Shown here one piece after another: positions 1 to 12,520 of a stretch of 64,000 bases of DNA (position 1 is the first letter of the stretch; every line of letters begins with the position of its first letter). Below the pieces are notes generated by a model. That model ran no database searches, was not told where the DNA came from, and was given only the letters and a program-made list of their open reading frames with translations. The translations under genes were made by a program, and so were the position numbers. Source of the DNA: Prostheceraeus crozeri (Eukaryota > Platyhelminthes > Polycladida > Euryleptidae); assembly GCA_907163375.1 (NCBI GenBank), contig CAJQUW010007896.1, positions 124,001 to 188,000 of the forward strand. The letters run 5' to 3'.

Positions 1-713
1 ATAGGCTAGTTTTCCAAACTATTTATTTATGGAATGTTATCTGCCATATTTAGATGATCACCAAGTGCAATGAGGTGAAAATATCAAATAAAGTCGCATT
101 AGTCGCTCCGTTTGCTTTGCTTGAATTACTGGAATGACAGAAGGTTCTGGCTATCTACCCTCATCAAGGTATCTCTATTCGCAAACTATGAGGACTTTGA
201 CGTCAGAATATTGCGAACTTTTGATTGCTTTGTCAAAACCATTACAGTGAATCACAATTAATTGGACAATTGGCTCCAAATCGTCGGCACGAACTGGTGT
301 CAAATCTTTATTCATGAACTTGCTCTTGTCCGCTGTCATTCAAAGTTTAAGATTTTGCCAGTATATAGTGAAGATATGCACTATATGTGCTCTTCTAGAA
401 TATACTTTGAAATGGAACATGCATGTATGATCAGTTAAAAAGTGAATGGAGGTGATTAAGAGCGAAAAAATGAAATCTGAGACAAGCGAATAGCTACTAT
501 TTCTATGTCAAAAGGTCGGTGCAGATAAAAACACTTTCCTCGATGTACAAGCACAAGTTGGTGAGCAAAAACTCGCATTTTTTCGAAAGATCTCACAGGC
601 AATGCTTTGATTGATTTTTACATTCAGCGAGTGTGGCCAGGTGAAATCATTGAAGAAGAGTCCAATACCAATTAGACGAGAAAATTCTGATTTACATTAA
701 ATCCAATTTCTAG
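1..713. other. unassigned 5' flank
   Basis: No gene can be named here. A minus-strand frame of 55 codons with its own ATG is open at 175-339 and reads like protein (it contains 'KDLTPVRADDLEPIVQLIV'), but the plus strand is also open across much of the same stretch. I do not recognise the product. Around 545-660 a plus-strand frame contains 'GNALIDFYIQRVWPGE' next to a possible donor (CCAG|GTGAAA). These may be decayed coding fragments or chance frames. Confidence 0.2.
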
Positions 714-813
714 GAATTATTCGAAGAAAATGTTGTGTGGAAAATAAGATACGGGGGGAGACAACAGGGAAAGTGCGGCCAGAAAATCTGTTGGAACAGG
801 TCGCCGAACGTTG
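714..813 (+). CDS. candidate internal exon, unidentified
   Basis: The 100-base block is bounded by a plausible acceptor (ccaatttctag before 714) and a strong donor (gttg|gtgagt after 813). Two frames stay open through it: one begins ELFEENVVWKIRYGG and the other contains GKVRPENLLEQVAER. I cannot choose the frame or name the protein. No neighbouring exon was confirmed on this strand, so it may be a chance pairing of splice-like sites. Confidence 0.25.
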
Positions 814-974
814 GTGAGTTCTGCGTTCATTCATTGAGGTATTTTGAATATTTCTGCAATGCATCTTGGAACATCTTGTCCTTCTGCTCAGGAATGCTCT
901 GCCAGCTTCACTCTTAGCAACAAACTAGTGTGATATGATCTGATAGCCGATTGTTAGCGCTGATGGATGAGATG

Positions 975-1642
975 GTACAGTCGGAATGAGTTTCAGCAGA
1001 ATCAAGCATTGGAACGATTAGACTTTCACAGAATGATGTTCACCGTATGCCAACAGTGAATCTGAGCATATAACTAGTTCCTCTTCTTGTCAGACAGAGT
1101 CAAAGAAAATACATGTAAATCCAATGGGACGCAGGTCTAGGTTCTCGGTAAAAATTACATTCGTCTGTGTTGTCTCTGATTAAGCAAGAAGTACAAAGCC
1201 ATAAGTCTACATTCATATTTTTTTGAAATGGAATATGTTCAGTTTATTTCCAATCATGCGAATCATGCTAGCGACTTCCGATTTGTAGTGTATACAACGA
1301 AAGTGGTTAAAGGTGGCTAAACTTTATTGGAACAGTTGAATTTGCCGATTTAAAGATGCCTCTTATATCCTAGTTTCACATACAAATGACTTCAGAAAAA
1401 ACCTGTACATAACCATAAAACATTCCACACCAATAATTATAGCTCTGGAGTTAGCATTTTTTCACTTTATGAGAGAAAGCGCCGACAAATGTCATTTTAA
1501 CCAAAACTTCGATATGTTTCCAGATGGATTTGTCTGCATTGTGTTTTCCTTTGATCATGTCTGACAAGAAAAGGAACCGGGTAGAACTCAGCAGACGCGT
1601 AAATTTGTAGCATCCAGGTGTGTGCTGTACTGGCTGTCGGAC
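975..1642. repeat. foldback TIR element, degenerate copy
   Basis: This is a decayed copy of the element also found at 3056, 4811 and 11156. The left arm is recognisable from 'gagtttcagcagaatcaag' and 'agactttcacagaatgatg'. The right end reads ctggctgtcggac followed by TA, against ctggctgccggac in the better copies. The two arms are inverted repeats of each other. It is the most diverged of the four copies, so probably the oldest. Confidence 0.65.
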
Positions 1643-1820
1643 TATGGGTTCCGTGAATCGCCATCATTGAATTAATCCGTCTTTCAATTTTAATCTGCGG
1701 GTGAATGGGCTAATGCGATTGATCACACGGTTAGTGGAAGTGAAAATTCGTTTTCCAAGTGTTATCGAGGAGAAAAAAACATGCAAAATAAGGAAATTGA
1801 TGGATAAAATTTCTTACAAC

Positions 1821-1984
1821 CTGTTCTAAAGTTGACCGCAATGTCCACCAAGAATACTGTGTCCGACACGCAGTTGAAAACGATCCAATGAGTTGAGAGA
1901 TCATCATTGAAAAACGAAATAGCCACCGGCAAGATGATAAGATTTGCAATCAGCATCACCAACATGATGAGATCCCAATAGAAG
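1821..1984 (-). CDS. HCN: HCN-type channel, S1-S2 exon
   Basis: Read on the minus strand, this 164-base exon encodes [19 protein letters not shown], then [18 protein letters not shown], then [18 protein letters not shown]. That is the S1 helix, S1-S2 linker and S2 helix of a hyperpolarisation-activated, cyclic-nucleotide-gated cation channel. This plasma-membrane channel carries the mixed Na+/K+ pacemaker current. It follows a pyrimidine-rich acceptor (ttccttctttcttgcag) and ends at ACAG|GTTGTA, with phase 1 at both ends. S3-S6, the CNBD and the N-terminus are not in recognisable form nearby, so introns must be long. The linker wording resembles the sea-urchin sperm HCN as I remember it. An expressed exon is likely because there is no stop and both splice sites are intact; a one-exon pseudogene fragment is the alternative. 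Confidence 0.82.
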
Positions 1985-3055
1985 CTGCAAGAAAGAAGGA
2001 ATGTTGATGTAATTGTCTTTTTCTGCATTCTAGAAAATCAATATTCGTTCATCAATCATTCATTAATAAAAGTTCGACTTTTCACATTTGTTCAAGTTAG
2101 TAAGGAATAGAAAAAAGATCAGCTGTTGCTGATTCTGTTTTCACAGTGGCAAGAGAAAATTGCGAAACTTTAGTGCAATTATTAGAACAGGTTACTTAGC
2201 ATTGAAACTTTCACAGCGATATGAAGTAGTGTAATTAAAAGCTTTTCATAAAGTTCCGATCCTAGTGTCGGATTCTTTGTGTTTCTAATTTTATGTTCAG
2301 AAAGGACCTACAAAAATTGGGAGCTATTCAGGAGTTGATAGGGAATATCAGGGGGAAATGGAATAAGGCTTGCATGATCTTGCTGAGAGACCGCGCTAAG
2401 ATCTATCACTTGCAGTTCGATGATATGGAATTACGGCTATGAGCTGACTATCAAGTATATATAAATTTTTCATTTTTCAGATGTTTCTTATTCAGATATT
2501 GCTTCGGTAGAAGCAGGTCTTCAATAAATGATTGCGTTTCCAAAAAAAACTAGGCTCCTCGCCATAAGTACACCCAGAATTGCACACACATGCCATCATG
2601 TAAACTTTGAATGCATGTACTGTGAATCTCTCTGACAGCCTTTTTATTCACACGGCACGGCCTTGGGTCAACTTCCCCTGACCGCATTCCCTACTGACCA
2701 ATACAATCTTGCTACTTATTGAGATGGCAATTACTCAATAAGCTTAGAATATCTGGTAGTTTTTCGCTCATTTTCGCTGGTAGTCCTACCCAAAAGATCG
2801 TCAGATCTCATCGCTCCCCTTTTGATTTCTTTATAGCAGACTTTCCGTATTGGCATTTGCTTTGAGATTTATGCCATCTCATATTTTACTTGTATTTTTT
2901 CCTTCCGTGTAGCGTTTCACCTTTTAAGTTGCTTTTAAGTTGTAATTAAGTCTTATATTTTCATGTATAAGCATCATTCCCTTATGTTTTCACTTTGTCA
3001 ATTTCAAGCTTTTCTTAAGCTCATCTAATAGCTTCGATTTTTTCATTGAGCATTA
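1985..3055. other. intronic/intergenic stretch, nothing assigned
   Basis: AT-rich sequence upstream of the HCN exon on that exon's strand, so probably intron. No repeat family from elsewhere in the window and no convincing exon was seen. A short GC-richer patch near 2640-2700 has no long open frame. Confidence 0.4.
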
Positions 3056-3944
3056 GTCCGGCAGCCAGAACGTGTTTCTGCAGGGAGCGAGGCCGAAAGT
3101 GAGACTTTCACACAATTATGTACATTCTATGCATACTACGAATCTGCACATCTGCCGAGTTCTAGTGAGTTCCTCTTCCTGTCAGACAGGATCAAAGAAA
3201 AACACATGTAAATCCGGTGGGACGCAGATTGCAGTTTTTTGGCTTAAATGAAATGTTCTATGTTTTCTCTGATTAAGCGAAAAGTACTAGGTCTAGAGTC
3301 ATAATTTATGGCATGGAATGTCTTCAGGTCATTTCCTTTCATGTTCATGCACTTCTGTCTATGAAGCTAAACACATTCAGATTTGGCGAGTCTCTTAATG
3401 TCATCAAACACAAGTATTTTCTCTAATTAAACAAAAAGTGCAAAGCCCAGAGTCATAATTTTTGGCATGGAATGTCATCAGGTCACTTCCTGTGATGTAC
3501 ATGTGCTTTTATCATGCATCTAATCAGCAATGTATGTGAGAATGTGGTTGAATGTGGATAAAGTTGCTCAAAATGTTTGTGTTTGCCGACATTAAGAGGC
3601 TCGCCAAATTTATATGTGTTTAGCTTTACAGACAGGCGTGCATGAAAATGAGAGGAAATGACATGAAGACATTCCATGCCAAAAATTATGACTCTGTGCT
3701 AAGTACTTTTCGTTTAATCAGAGAAAACATGGATGAATTTCTTTTTAGCCAAAAAACTGCAATCTATGTCCCATTTGTCCAATTTGCGTCCCATGTGTTT
3801 TTCTTTGATCCTGTCTGACAAGAAGAGGAACTCACTTGAACTTGGCAGACGTGCAGATTCGTAGTAGGCATAGGGTGTACATCATTCTGTTAAAGTCTCA
3901 CTTTCGGCCTCGTTCCCTGCAGAAATTCGTTCTGGCTGCCGGAC
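3056..3944. repeat. foldback TIR element copy A
   Basis: The ends are gtccggcagccagaacg and its complement cgttctggctgccggac, flanked by TA on both sides (3054-3055 and 3945-3946), as for Tc1/mariner-type insertion. The inverted homology runs hundreds of bases inward (e.g. gaggccgaaagtgagac at left and gtctcactttcggcctc at right), so the whole element can fold into one hairpin. At 889 bp it is longer than copies B and C, because the centre holds extra duplicated inner sequence ('ggcatggaatgtcatcaggt' resembles the stretch just upstream). No transposase is encoded, so it is non-autonomous. Confidence 0.9.
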
Positions 3945-4810
3945 TATATCTCCTAGCTTAATTCTGCACATGCATATCGTTGTTGGACTGTATGTTCCGT
4001 CCATTTGTCGCCGCTGATCGCCGATAATACACTTACAGTCAAGTAGCAATTAAAACGCAGTCAACTGTAACATATGATCCTGAAATTGCTGGTGTCCCGA
4101 CCTAATAGTACTCTGATTTCACAATTGCCATGACTACTGACTCTACGTATATATCCACTCATGCCTTAATCCCATCGTAGTATGAAACTCCAAACAGAAA
4201 TTCCTAATCTGCTCATTAATCCATCATCCGTAAAAATATCTCCCTCAGCTGACCGGAAGACGAAGATGAAAACTCTCTCTGATGATTTTAAATCTACCTC
4301 AGCGAAGATGAATTCGATGGACGATCCCATTTTAATCCCTTCTCCATCGTCACCAAGTCTCCATTTCAAGCACTAATTGAATTTGGCCTGAAGCGTGGTT
4401 CACACATGAAGAATAGATTGGATTCATTTCAGATTTGAAAATCCTCTGAGATGCTACCGTCACTAAGTGGATGAATAGTCGTGTTCTCCGGTGAATTTAC
4501 CACTTCGCATGTCTTCTAAGGACTTTCAAATATTAGATAATAGTTATTCTGCACTTTGAACAGTTACCGGTGTTATGATATTTTTTCCCCTCAATCTAAA
4601 TTGGTGACTGGAAAAAGAATATCAGAAAACTGCTTGGACTTGATTTCTCCTCGGAAAAAGGAAGCAAAAAAGATTCACAGTTTGAATCTTGAATTCATTT
4701 TCAAAACGTAAGAGAGATGTAATTGAAAACTCAATAAAGTCACCTAGAAGAGGAAACCCTCAATATCTCAGTGCTGTACCTTCAGTTTGAATCTATAAAG
4801 AGAGATTATG
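3945..4810. other. spacer with one unassigned ORF
   Basis: Spacer between foldback copies A and B. A plus-strand frame of 64 codons at 4182-4376 is rich in Ser, Pro and Lys (e.g. SSVKISPSADRKTKMKTLSD), with fairly natural codon choice; the minus strand is open too. It could be part of a host exon but shows no domain and no clear splice sites, so I leave it as unassigned sequence. Confidence 0.25.
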
Positions 4811-5526
4811 GTCCGGCAGCCAGAACGAGTTTCTGCAGGGAACGAGGCCGAAAGTGAGACTTCCACAGAATGATGTGCACCCTATGCCTACTACGAATCT
4901 GCACGTCTGCCAAGTTCAAGTGAGTTCCTCTTCTTGTCAGACAGAATCAAAGAAAAACACATGGGACGCAAATTGGACAAATGGGACACAGATTGCAGTT
5001 TTTTGGCTAAAAAGAAATTTTCCATGCTTTCTCTGATTAAACGAAAAGTACTTAGCACAGACTTAGCAGTCATAATTTTTGGCATGGAATGTCTTCATGT
5101 CATTTCCTCTCATTTTCATGCACGCCTGTCTGTAAAGCTAAACACATATAAATTTGGCGAGCCTCTTAATGTCGGCAAACACAAACATTTTGAGCAACTT
5201 TATCCACATTCAACCACATTCTCACATACATTGCCGATCAGAAGGATGATGCACATGCACATCATAGGAAATGATCTGAAGACATCCCATGCCAAAAATT
5301 ATGGCTCTAGACTTAATAGTTTCCAGTTGATAAGTGAAAACACAGAAAATTTCATTTTACCCAAAAACGTCAATCTGCATCCCATTGGATTTACATGTGA
5401 CAAGAAGAGGAACTCAGTAGAACTCGGCAGACGTGCCGATTCGTAGTAGGCATAGAATGTACATAATTGTGTGAAAGTCTCACTGTCGGCCTCGTTCCCT
5501 GCAGAAACTCGTTCTGGCTGCCGGAC
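4811..5526. repeat. foldback TIR element copy B
   Basis: Same family as copy A, 716 bp. It begins gtccggcagccagaacgag and ends ctcgttctggctgccggac, followed by TA at 5527. The base pair before the left end is TG rather than TA, so the left target site has mutated. The two arms of about 340 bp are inverted copies. The 170-codon plus-strand frame running through it (4934-5446) lies in repeat sequence and is not a gene. Confidence 0.9.
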
Positions 5527-8500
5527 TATAAAGTCAAGGAGGGGGATTGAGCTGTCAAGGAGGGGGGGTAAGCTGTGATTCAACTTCCAAAATTTGCAGA
5601 GGCTTTTTTCCCGGATATTCTAAGCTACATTAAACTTTCCGTCCGGAAAATGTGATTACGGGAAAGGAAGGAGAGTACTACCTATATGTAGAATCATGTT
5701 ATTGACGGGGAGATGAACCGCAAGAGAGTAATTGTGGAATCTGGCGTCGCAAAGCAGTGTACGGACTTCGACATTGTGTGGTTTGGCCTTGTTTTATACA
5801 TAGGAATCCTTGAAACGGATCCATGTGATTGAACGAATAACCGAGCACGGCATCATCAGTGTGTGATCAGATATATTGAGTTATTCATTTTATCTGTGAA
5901 ATTGTCACTTTCTGTGTTTTATAATGATAGTGATTTTTTGCTTTGAAAAAGTATGCGGAAAAAGTTCAGTGACGGGAACTGCAGCTCGAAGTGTGAGACT
6001 GTTACCCGGATTATCATATTTTCTGTTTGATTTATCTCGTGTGAATCGTATACGTTATCGGTACCATGTATTCATAGCGCTCAGATTGATGAGATCATTC
6101 GTACTTTTAGCTTATTTTTTGCATCTTAGTAAAAGTTTGCAATAAACTTTTTGATGAAACACACTCATACAGTCAACTCTATTGTCGAATGGATCCCAAT
6201 GGTCTCGCGTGCCTTAAAACACGAACATAATAGCAAAAATGACAAAAAAATTGTTTACCTCGTAATTCAGGTTAATTGACCGGCAGCCATCACAACAATT
6301 TTTCTTGTGAATGCTATCATATTTACGATATTAATCAATTAATACGAGCTTCCAGCATTTCTGATACAGAAATTTTTAATAATGATTTTAAAAGTTTCTC
6401 GATACAAACTGCTGTGGTAGTCTTGGTGTTAAGAGCTTACAACACCGTGGAATTCATTGTGGTTATCAATGCCACTGCCCACTGTCTGCTTGAACTAAGA
6501 TTTTGTTTGAGTTCTTCACCAACCACAATTCATTCAAAACTTGATCCTATACACCTCAATCAATTACTTTGCGACGTTTTACAAATCATGAAGGAACCAT
6601 TTGTGAACCTTTATTGAGATGGCGTCAAAAATATATAAAATGACGGAAATCATAGTTTTCTGCCATTTCAAGACTAAGATGTGTTACTAGGATAGATCTT
6701 TGAAAGAATTTCCAAATTAGTGACCTGCTTCACAGCCTTTCCATGTCTCCTTACAGAGCATGGTGTTGAAGATATCGCATTGTTGAATATATAGAGAGCG
6801 CATAAGAGTGAAAAGGAGATTATCATCAAATACTGTATGACTTCACATTCCTGTAGCGGCCTGTTGAGGCCTAACATTTCAATGTGTGGAATGATGGCCC
6901 TGACAAAGTTCAAACAGAAGACTGAAGCAACATGTTGTAGTTAGCCTACTATTCATACCTCACATCAGTCGTTCTGATCGAATGAGGAAGATGCGGCTCT
7001 TAGGGATTTAAGATAAATTCACTTTCTGAGATTATTTCACGAATTTATATTCACGAAGCTGAACTTTGTAATCAAAAGAAAATCATCGAATGATGAAAGA
7101 AATGTCAAACATATCTACTTCAAAACCTATCAATCTACTGATATCTGAACTATCAACCCACTTCACCTTCAGCAAGGTAACTCAGTAATTTTATTCTGTG
7201 ACTCAGTGTAGGCAAAGTAATTGTTGAAATTTTACGCCAATCCTACAGTAAGAAAGATCAGAATGATACGAAGAGACAGTGCACACTCATTGAGGCTTAC
7301 TTTTCTCAATCAGTTCTATACTGGCTGTATTGAAAGAATATTCCTATATAACGTCAGGTAATTCTCGTGGCGTTTAATTACAATTCAGCAGCATGTGTTC
7401 TTCCTGAAAAATTCGTCAGCGAATAAATCCAACTGATGACGGAGACTTTGGGAACAACTGGATGTGATGAAAGTCATACCAAATAAAAATCAACGCTGAA
7501 TCTATAAAATAAGATTTTGTTTAATCTGCAACCAAAATGAGCTATTTTCAGTGAAGTTAGAACAATCCATAGGTTTGGAGAGGAAAGAATTCAACTCTAC
7601 CCCGAGTGTCTCATGTTTTGCTGCAGTGCGTGAGGCAGGCTTCATGATTTTCAGTTTTACCGCTTTATCAGACTTAACTCAAGAATCGTAGAATTTGGGT
7701 CAGTGGAAGGATAAATTTGTAACTTACTTTTCGGCACTTTTTCCATTCATCTTTTGTGAAGCTGTCCATTAAACGCATCTACTGTATTTTCGGTATGAGC
7801 AAAGAAGTATTTTACAGATATGAGTCAACAAATTAACCTATGTCATGATCCCATTACACAAACACATCGCCTTTACAAGTAGGTAGTTCTGTAAATTTTA
7901 GTACTATCTAAAGCTTCACATTGATTATTCTGGAAGTGAATTTTAGAGCTCTATTTTTCTTAGCTGAAAAATCGCATTGAGTATAATGTGTGGGCAAATT
8001 CCGAAGAATATCGTGCATCAATGGCAAGGTAAGTCATACCAATGTTTCTACATCGGTAGTACAGTGAGAGCTCTGATTTCAAGATAAAAGGGCCTTTTCA
8101 AAATGACATTTCATGTGTATTTAAGCAATATATATATATTTGCATAAGAATTTAAAATTACAGTAATTGCCAGAGTTGCAGATGAACCTGTCCTGCTGCT
8201 AAATTAGAGAATGAATCAACGTCACAATCCTGTGAACAATAATGAAATAATATGAAGAATGTACACTGCGAGTGCTCCTTGATTGACTAGTAACTTTTTC
8301 ATCCAACGTTGTTCCTTCCTTCGTGATTAAAGATTTAATTATGAATGTTTCTACTGTTTCTAACTTTCATGGGAATGTCCATAAATGAGATCTCATTTAG
8401 TCACATCAAGTCTATAATCGTCTCTACTATCACAAAATCATTCACAAGCCAATGCCACATATCTATGAATGTCATGCATCCCATTCAAATATATCGAATA

Positions 8501-8533
8501 ATGAGGTCAGTCAGAGTGTGTAAGCCTATATAT
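5527..8533. other. gene-poor stretch
   Basis: Nothing firm is seen in 3 kb. At 5529-5575 there is a short two-fold repeat (tcaaggagggg-type units). A 113-codon open frame at 6276-6617 (plus) and an 79-codon one at 6674-6913 (minus) have no recognisable domain. It may be part of the HCN gene's long intron, since that gene runs on the minus strand from here toward 1.8 kb. Confidence 0.3.
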
Positions 8534-9398
8534 TAGGTAGAGTGTCGACTCAAACAACTATCTGTATACAAGGACATTTTTTATATGAAAAGATTCAGTT
8601 TTTTGCGGAAATGACGTTCCTGCAGTCCAAGAATTATTTGTGCAGCGTTTTTAAAAAGCTAAAGTTTTGCACATTATTCCTGTGCATATCATTTCTATAC
8701 TATCAACATGAACACAATTTATAAGTAGTATGAAACATGTTGGACATCAAAAGGAATGAATATTTGTTAACGTGCTTCTTGATCAAGCACAACTTAAGCT
8801 GATTATCAAAGGAAATCCGTGAGAGGCATTATAATGCAAGTCTTCATGAGAAAATCGAGATCTCATTTTGCTTGTTGGCCGAGATTTCACGTTTATAATT
8901 CCATTTTCATCGGTATAAATTTATGCTTCAATTTTTGAATCTGAATGTGGAGTCATTTACATATTTTAAAGTTAATCGTGATCATTGTCTTTCATTATGT
9001 CATTTTGCTCTGCCGGTGGCAGAAGACTTATGATATGATCACGCTCAAGAAAATACCCATATTGAGAAGGTTTGAGTTTGAACAATAGCAACCTTCGAAA
9101 TGCCAATTCAAAAGGCACCACCTCTCCATGGCTGTCATGACATGGAGCATCCGTAAAATACTATATTACTATTATATTATAGGATATATTATTTTTTTTC
9201 TATTAGTATATTAGTATTCTGTATTATTATCATGATCAGTCAATTCCGTGGTAATTTCTTCAGAACTGTAAAAATTTGTATATCTCACATTTGGTATCAA
9301 TACGCAATTGTATTCAACTCGTGTTCATTTAATAAAATTGAAGCTGTATACATGTACACATTGGGGATTTAATCAATGTTGAGTTTCTACTCTACCTA
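8534..9398. repeat. GGTAGAGTGTCGACTC-family element, copy 1
   Basis: Begins taggtagagtgtcgactcaaa and ends tgagtttctactctaccta, giving imperfect terminal inverted repeats of about 17 bp with TA at both outer edges. The interior is shared with the copies at 20281 and 33129: 'attcagttttttgcggaaat' near the left end and 'ttggggatttaat' near the right. At 865 bp it is the longest copy, with extra AT-rich sequence around 9160-9230. It encodes no transposase and looks like a non-autonomous TA-inserting DNA transposon. Confidence 0.8.
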
Positions 9399-9576
9399 AT
9401 GTGGCCTTCGCTTATTGATGAAAAACATGAAAATTTGTGTCCTAACTTGCACAAATTCTTACACCACAAATCAACTGCACCATGCAAGCACCTAAGAAAG
9501 GGTACCTACAAGGTAACTGCAACGCGTTTTCGCAAGACGATATTTGTAAAAGCATTGAGTTGGCCTAGTATATGGC

Positions 9577-9640
9577 AGGTAGGGTGTCGACTCAAAATAG
9601 TGTTTGGATGAACCGTAAATTTTTATATCAAGAGATTCAC
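9577..9640 (+). repeat. fragment of the GGTAGAGTGTCGACTC family
   Basis: Only the left end of the family is present (aggtagggtgtcgactcaaa, then 'ttatatcaagagattca'). It lies 180 bp after the end of copy 1, so it is either an older truncated insertion or a piece copied from the neighbour. Confidence 0.6.
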
Positions 9641-10550
9641 GAGAAATGAAAGGAATACCGTTGATAATGCTAAAGTTTTTGTCGAGGACAAGCCGATTGT
9701 TTCACCAAAATAACTTTCTGTCGTATTGCGAGCGTTTGAGGACAATCTTCTTTGACTTTATTCACTAAGACATGTTTTGCTACAGCTATCTTTCCACTTG
9801 TACAACAACGATGTGAAACGCAGGTTTGATCTCAGAACTATTTGTTAGAAATCTGAAAAACAGTTCGTTTAGAAATATATCAACAAATCGACTTGCTTTA
9901 TCTTAGTAATGTCTAAAATATCACAAAAAACGTTCCACGCGTCAAATAATCCGTAGGCGGACCGAACAAAGTGCAACTCATTAGTTATCTTTCTTTACGA
10001 TTTTCGTGACTTTTCCATTGTCCGCAGGCGATATTGTGATGGATGAATTAGACGAATAACGGAGAATTTCTTCTTTTGCGCTTGAAATTTCACTATAGAT
10101 ATGAATAGTTTATTAACCTATAACTATGACCTATAACTTAATTATCTATGAGCTTGGTATGCTTCCATCCACCTGCAACAGAGGTCACTGCATTTGTTGC
10201 TTAAAGCTCTCGATGTTCCGTGTTTCGTGTTTCAAATAGCACAGTTTACCAATTTCGGTGGAAGCACTGTAAATTATGCGACAATTTAACATTTCCTCCT
10301 CTCTGGTGAGGGCACTGACACTGAAATTGCATCGTAATAGAAATTACGAAAAAGCACTGATTTTTGAAGGTAAATGCTGACATAATATATTCTTGTTTCG
10401 AACTCGCAGGTTCTCCCAGCTTACTTACAAAAATTAGTTCTTTATCACATATATATTTGCAATCATGTTGCTTACGTACTTCTGAAGATATGAAAGTCGA
10501 CAAATCGGTGTATAAAATCTAATGTTTTTGTGGCCATCACGGAGTAAAAT
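9641..10550. other. gene-poor stretch
   Basis: No repeat family shared within the window and no convincing coding exon. A minus-strand 85-codon frame at 10246-10503 has no recognisable motif. Confidence 0.3.
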
Positions 10551-10713
10551 GATTTTTTTGGTTTAAAATCTGGCTTAGTGGCCCTTCTTTTGAGCAAAAT
10601 CAAGAAATAAAAACTAATCAATTTTTTTGGGTTGCTTATAAATTTGGTTAGTTTTATATCTTAATTTTGCGCGGAAGAAGGGCAACTAAGCCAAATTTTA
10701 GACCAAAAAAATC
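10551..10713. repeat. short foldback MITE
   Basis: Arms of about 70 bp pair as inverted repeats: gatttttttggtttaaaat at the left against attttagaccaaaaaaatc at the right, and 'cttagtggcccttctt' against 'aagaagggcaactaag'. A short central loop lies near 10621-10644. The arms are not perfect, so the copy is not fresh. No coding capacity. Confidence 0.8.
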
Positions 10714-11155
10714 GGTGCATGATTAGGAAATGCCTTGATACAAATCACATGCTATTGAGGTCATTCTTAATACACAAATACACGTATGTAAGAATCCCGC
10801 GAATCAGCTGGAGCAGCCGGCATCGTGATCTAGACATAACACGACTAAATTATGCAACCCTAAGAATTCAAACGGAAATCGAATATTTTTTGCAAGTTAG
10901 AGAACAAAATATAGAAGTCTCAATATCACAATAATTGAATAAATAGTAAACATGAAAAATATAACTACATGTGCATGTAAAAGATATAATACATGAGTAA
11001 TGCAAGTAATAACACTAGTAAATGAAACAAAATATTCCCAATGAATCAGGCCAAGCTGAGCTTCTTTGATCAATTCCAGGTACTTTACAAATCTAAGTTT
11101 GGAGCAGCGGCAACAGTTTTCAAGTCTGCATGAATCAGCAAAATATGCCTTATTA
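10714..11155. other. spacer, nothing assigned
   Basis: Open frames on both strands (10719-10934 plus, 10897-11211 minus) show no domain, and the minus one runs into the foldback element. I see no gene. Confidence 0.3.
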
Positions 11156-11878
11156 GTCCGGCAGCCAGAGCGAGTTTCTGCAGGGAACGAGGCCGAAAGT
11201 GAGACTTTCACAGAATGTTGTACACCCTATGCCTACTACGAATCGTCACGTCTGCCGAGTCCTAGTGAGTTCTTCTTCTTGTCAGACAGAATCAAAGAAA
11301 AACACATGTAAATCCAATGGGACGCAGATTGCAGTTTTTGTCTAAAATGAAATGTTCTATGTTTTCTCTGATTAAGCGAAAAGTACTAGGTCTAGAGTCA
11401 TAATTTATGGCATGGAATGTCTTCAGGTCATTTCCTTTCATGTTCATGCACTTCTGTCTATGAAGCTAAACACATTCAGATTTGGCGAGTCTCTTAATGT
11501 CATCAAACACAAGTATTTTGAGCAACTTTATCCACATTCAACCACATTCTCATATACATTTCCGATTAGATGCATGATAAAAGCACATGCCCATCATAGG
11601 AAATGACCTGAAGATATTCCATGCCAAAAATTATGACTCTAGACCTAGTACTTTTTGCTTAATGAGAGAAAATATAGAACATTTCATTTTAGACAAAAAC
11701 GTCAATCTGCGTCCCATTGGATTTACATGTGTTTTTCTTTGATTCTGTCTGACAAGAAGAGGAACTCACTAGAACTCGGCAGACGTGACGATTCGTAGTA
11801 GGCATAGGGTGTACAACATTCTGTGAAAGTCTCACTTTCGGCCTCGTTCCCTGCAGAAACTCGCTCTGGCTGCCGGAC
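11156..11878. repeat. foldback TIR element copy C
   Basis: 723 bp, ends gtccggcagccagagcgag / ctcgctctggctgccggac, TA on both sides (11154-11155 and 11879-11880). Its two ends share the same G in place of A (agagcgag), so the arms match each other better than they match copies A and B. This is expected if one arm was copied from the other by replication slippage or gene conversion. Confidence 0.9.
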
Positions 11879-12269
11879 TATATGACCTAAGTCGATTACA
11901 GCAAATTGTTGTTCTTATTGACTTGGCACAATAGCGGGGACCAATGTACCGTTTCAACATCTATGCATGTCAGAAGTGTAATATTTTGTTCTTTTAACGC
12001 TCCCTATCTTATAATATACGGTATACCGGCATTGTGCCCAACTCAAAGTATTACATGTACTTCATGCGGCTGCTATCGCTCTCGCCTGAGGTCGTGACAT
12101 TTACCAGGGATCGTGTGTGAGCAATCTAACTTGTGACAAACATGCGTACTATGATAATCATTTTTTGATGTGTTGTTGCCAAATTATGGGTCCTCATTAC
12201 CTGCATCTCTCATATGCATTCATCGGAAAGATTTTCGAAAAGAATAATTTGCTGATTTGCAGGAGATCG

Positions 12270-12520
12270 TACACTGTAAACTGCACATCGTTAAAAACAG
12301 CTGAAATAACCATTAAACTTAAAAGAAAATATCCGTAAATATATGTTAAAATGATGACGTCATAACATGATGAGTGATGACGTAACAGCTAAAAGCCGCT
12401 CATAATAGCTAAAAAAAACGTCTGTTTTTATGGATATTTACAGTTCAGATTGTAAAATCCCTGAAACTAATTTTAGCTGCTAATTTTAACGGATATTTAC
12501 GGTTTACGGTTTACAGTGTA
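12270..12520. repeat. small MITE, TACACTGTAAAC ends
   Basis: 251 bp bounded by tacactgtaaac and gtttacagtgta, a 12-bp perfect inverted pair. A second inner pair (atatccgtaaatat near 12330 against ggatatttacgg near 12491) and 'gatgacgtcat' palindromes lie inside. Termini of the ACACTGTAAA type are common on animal MITEs. It carries no gene. Confidence 0.65.

Noticed and set aside
4934-5446. 170-codon open frame
   Set aside because: It lies inside foldback copy B, and equivalent frames in the other copies are interrupted; chance frame in repeat DNA.
6276-6617. 113-codon open frame resembling a gene
   Set aside because: No domain, no splice sites, ordinary composition; expected by chance in 3 kb of AT-rich DNA.
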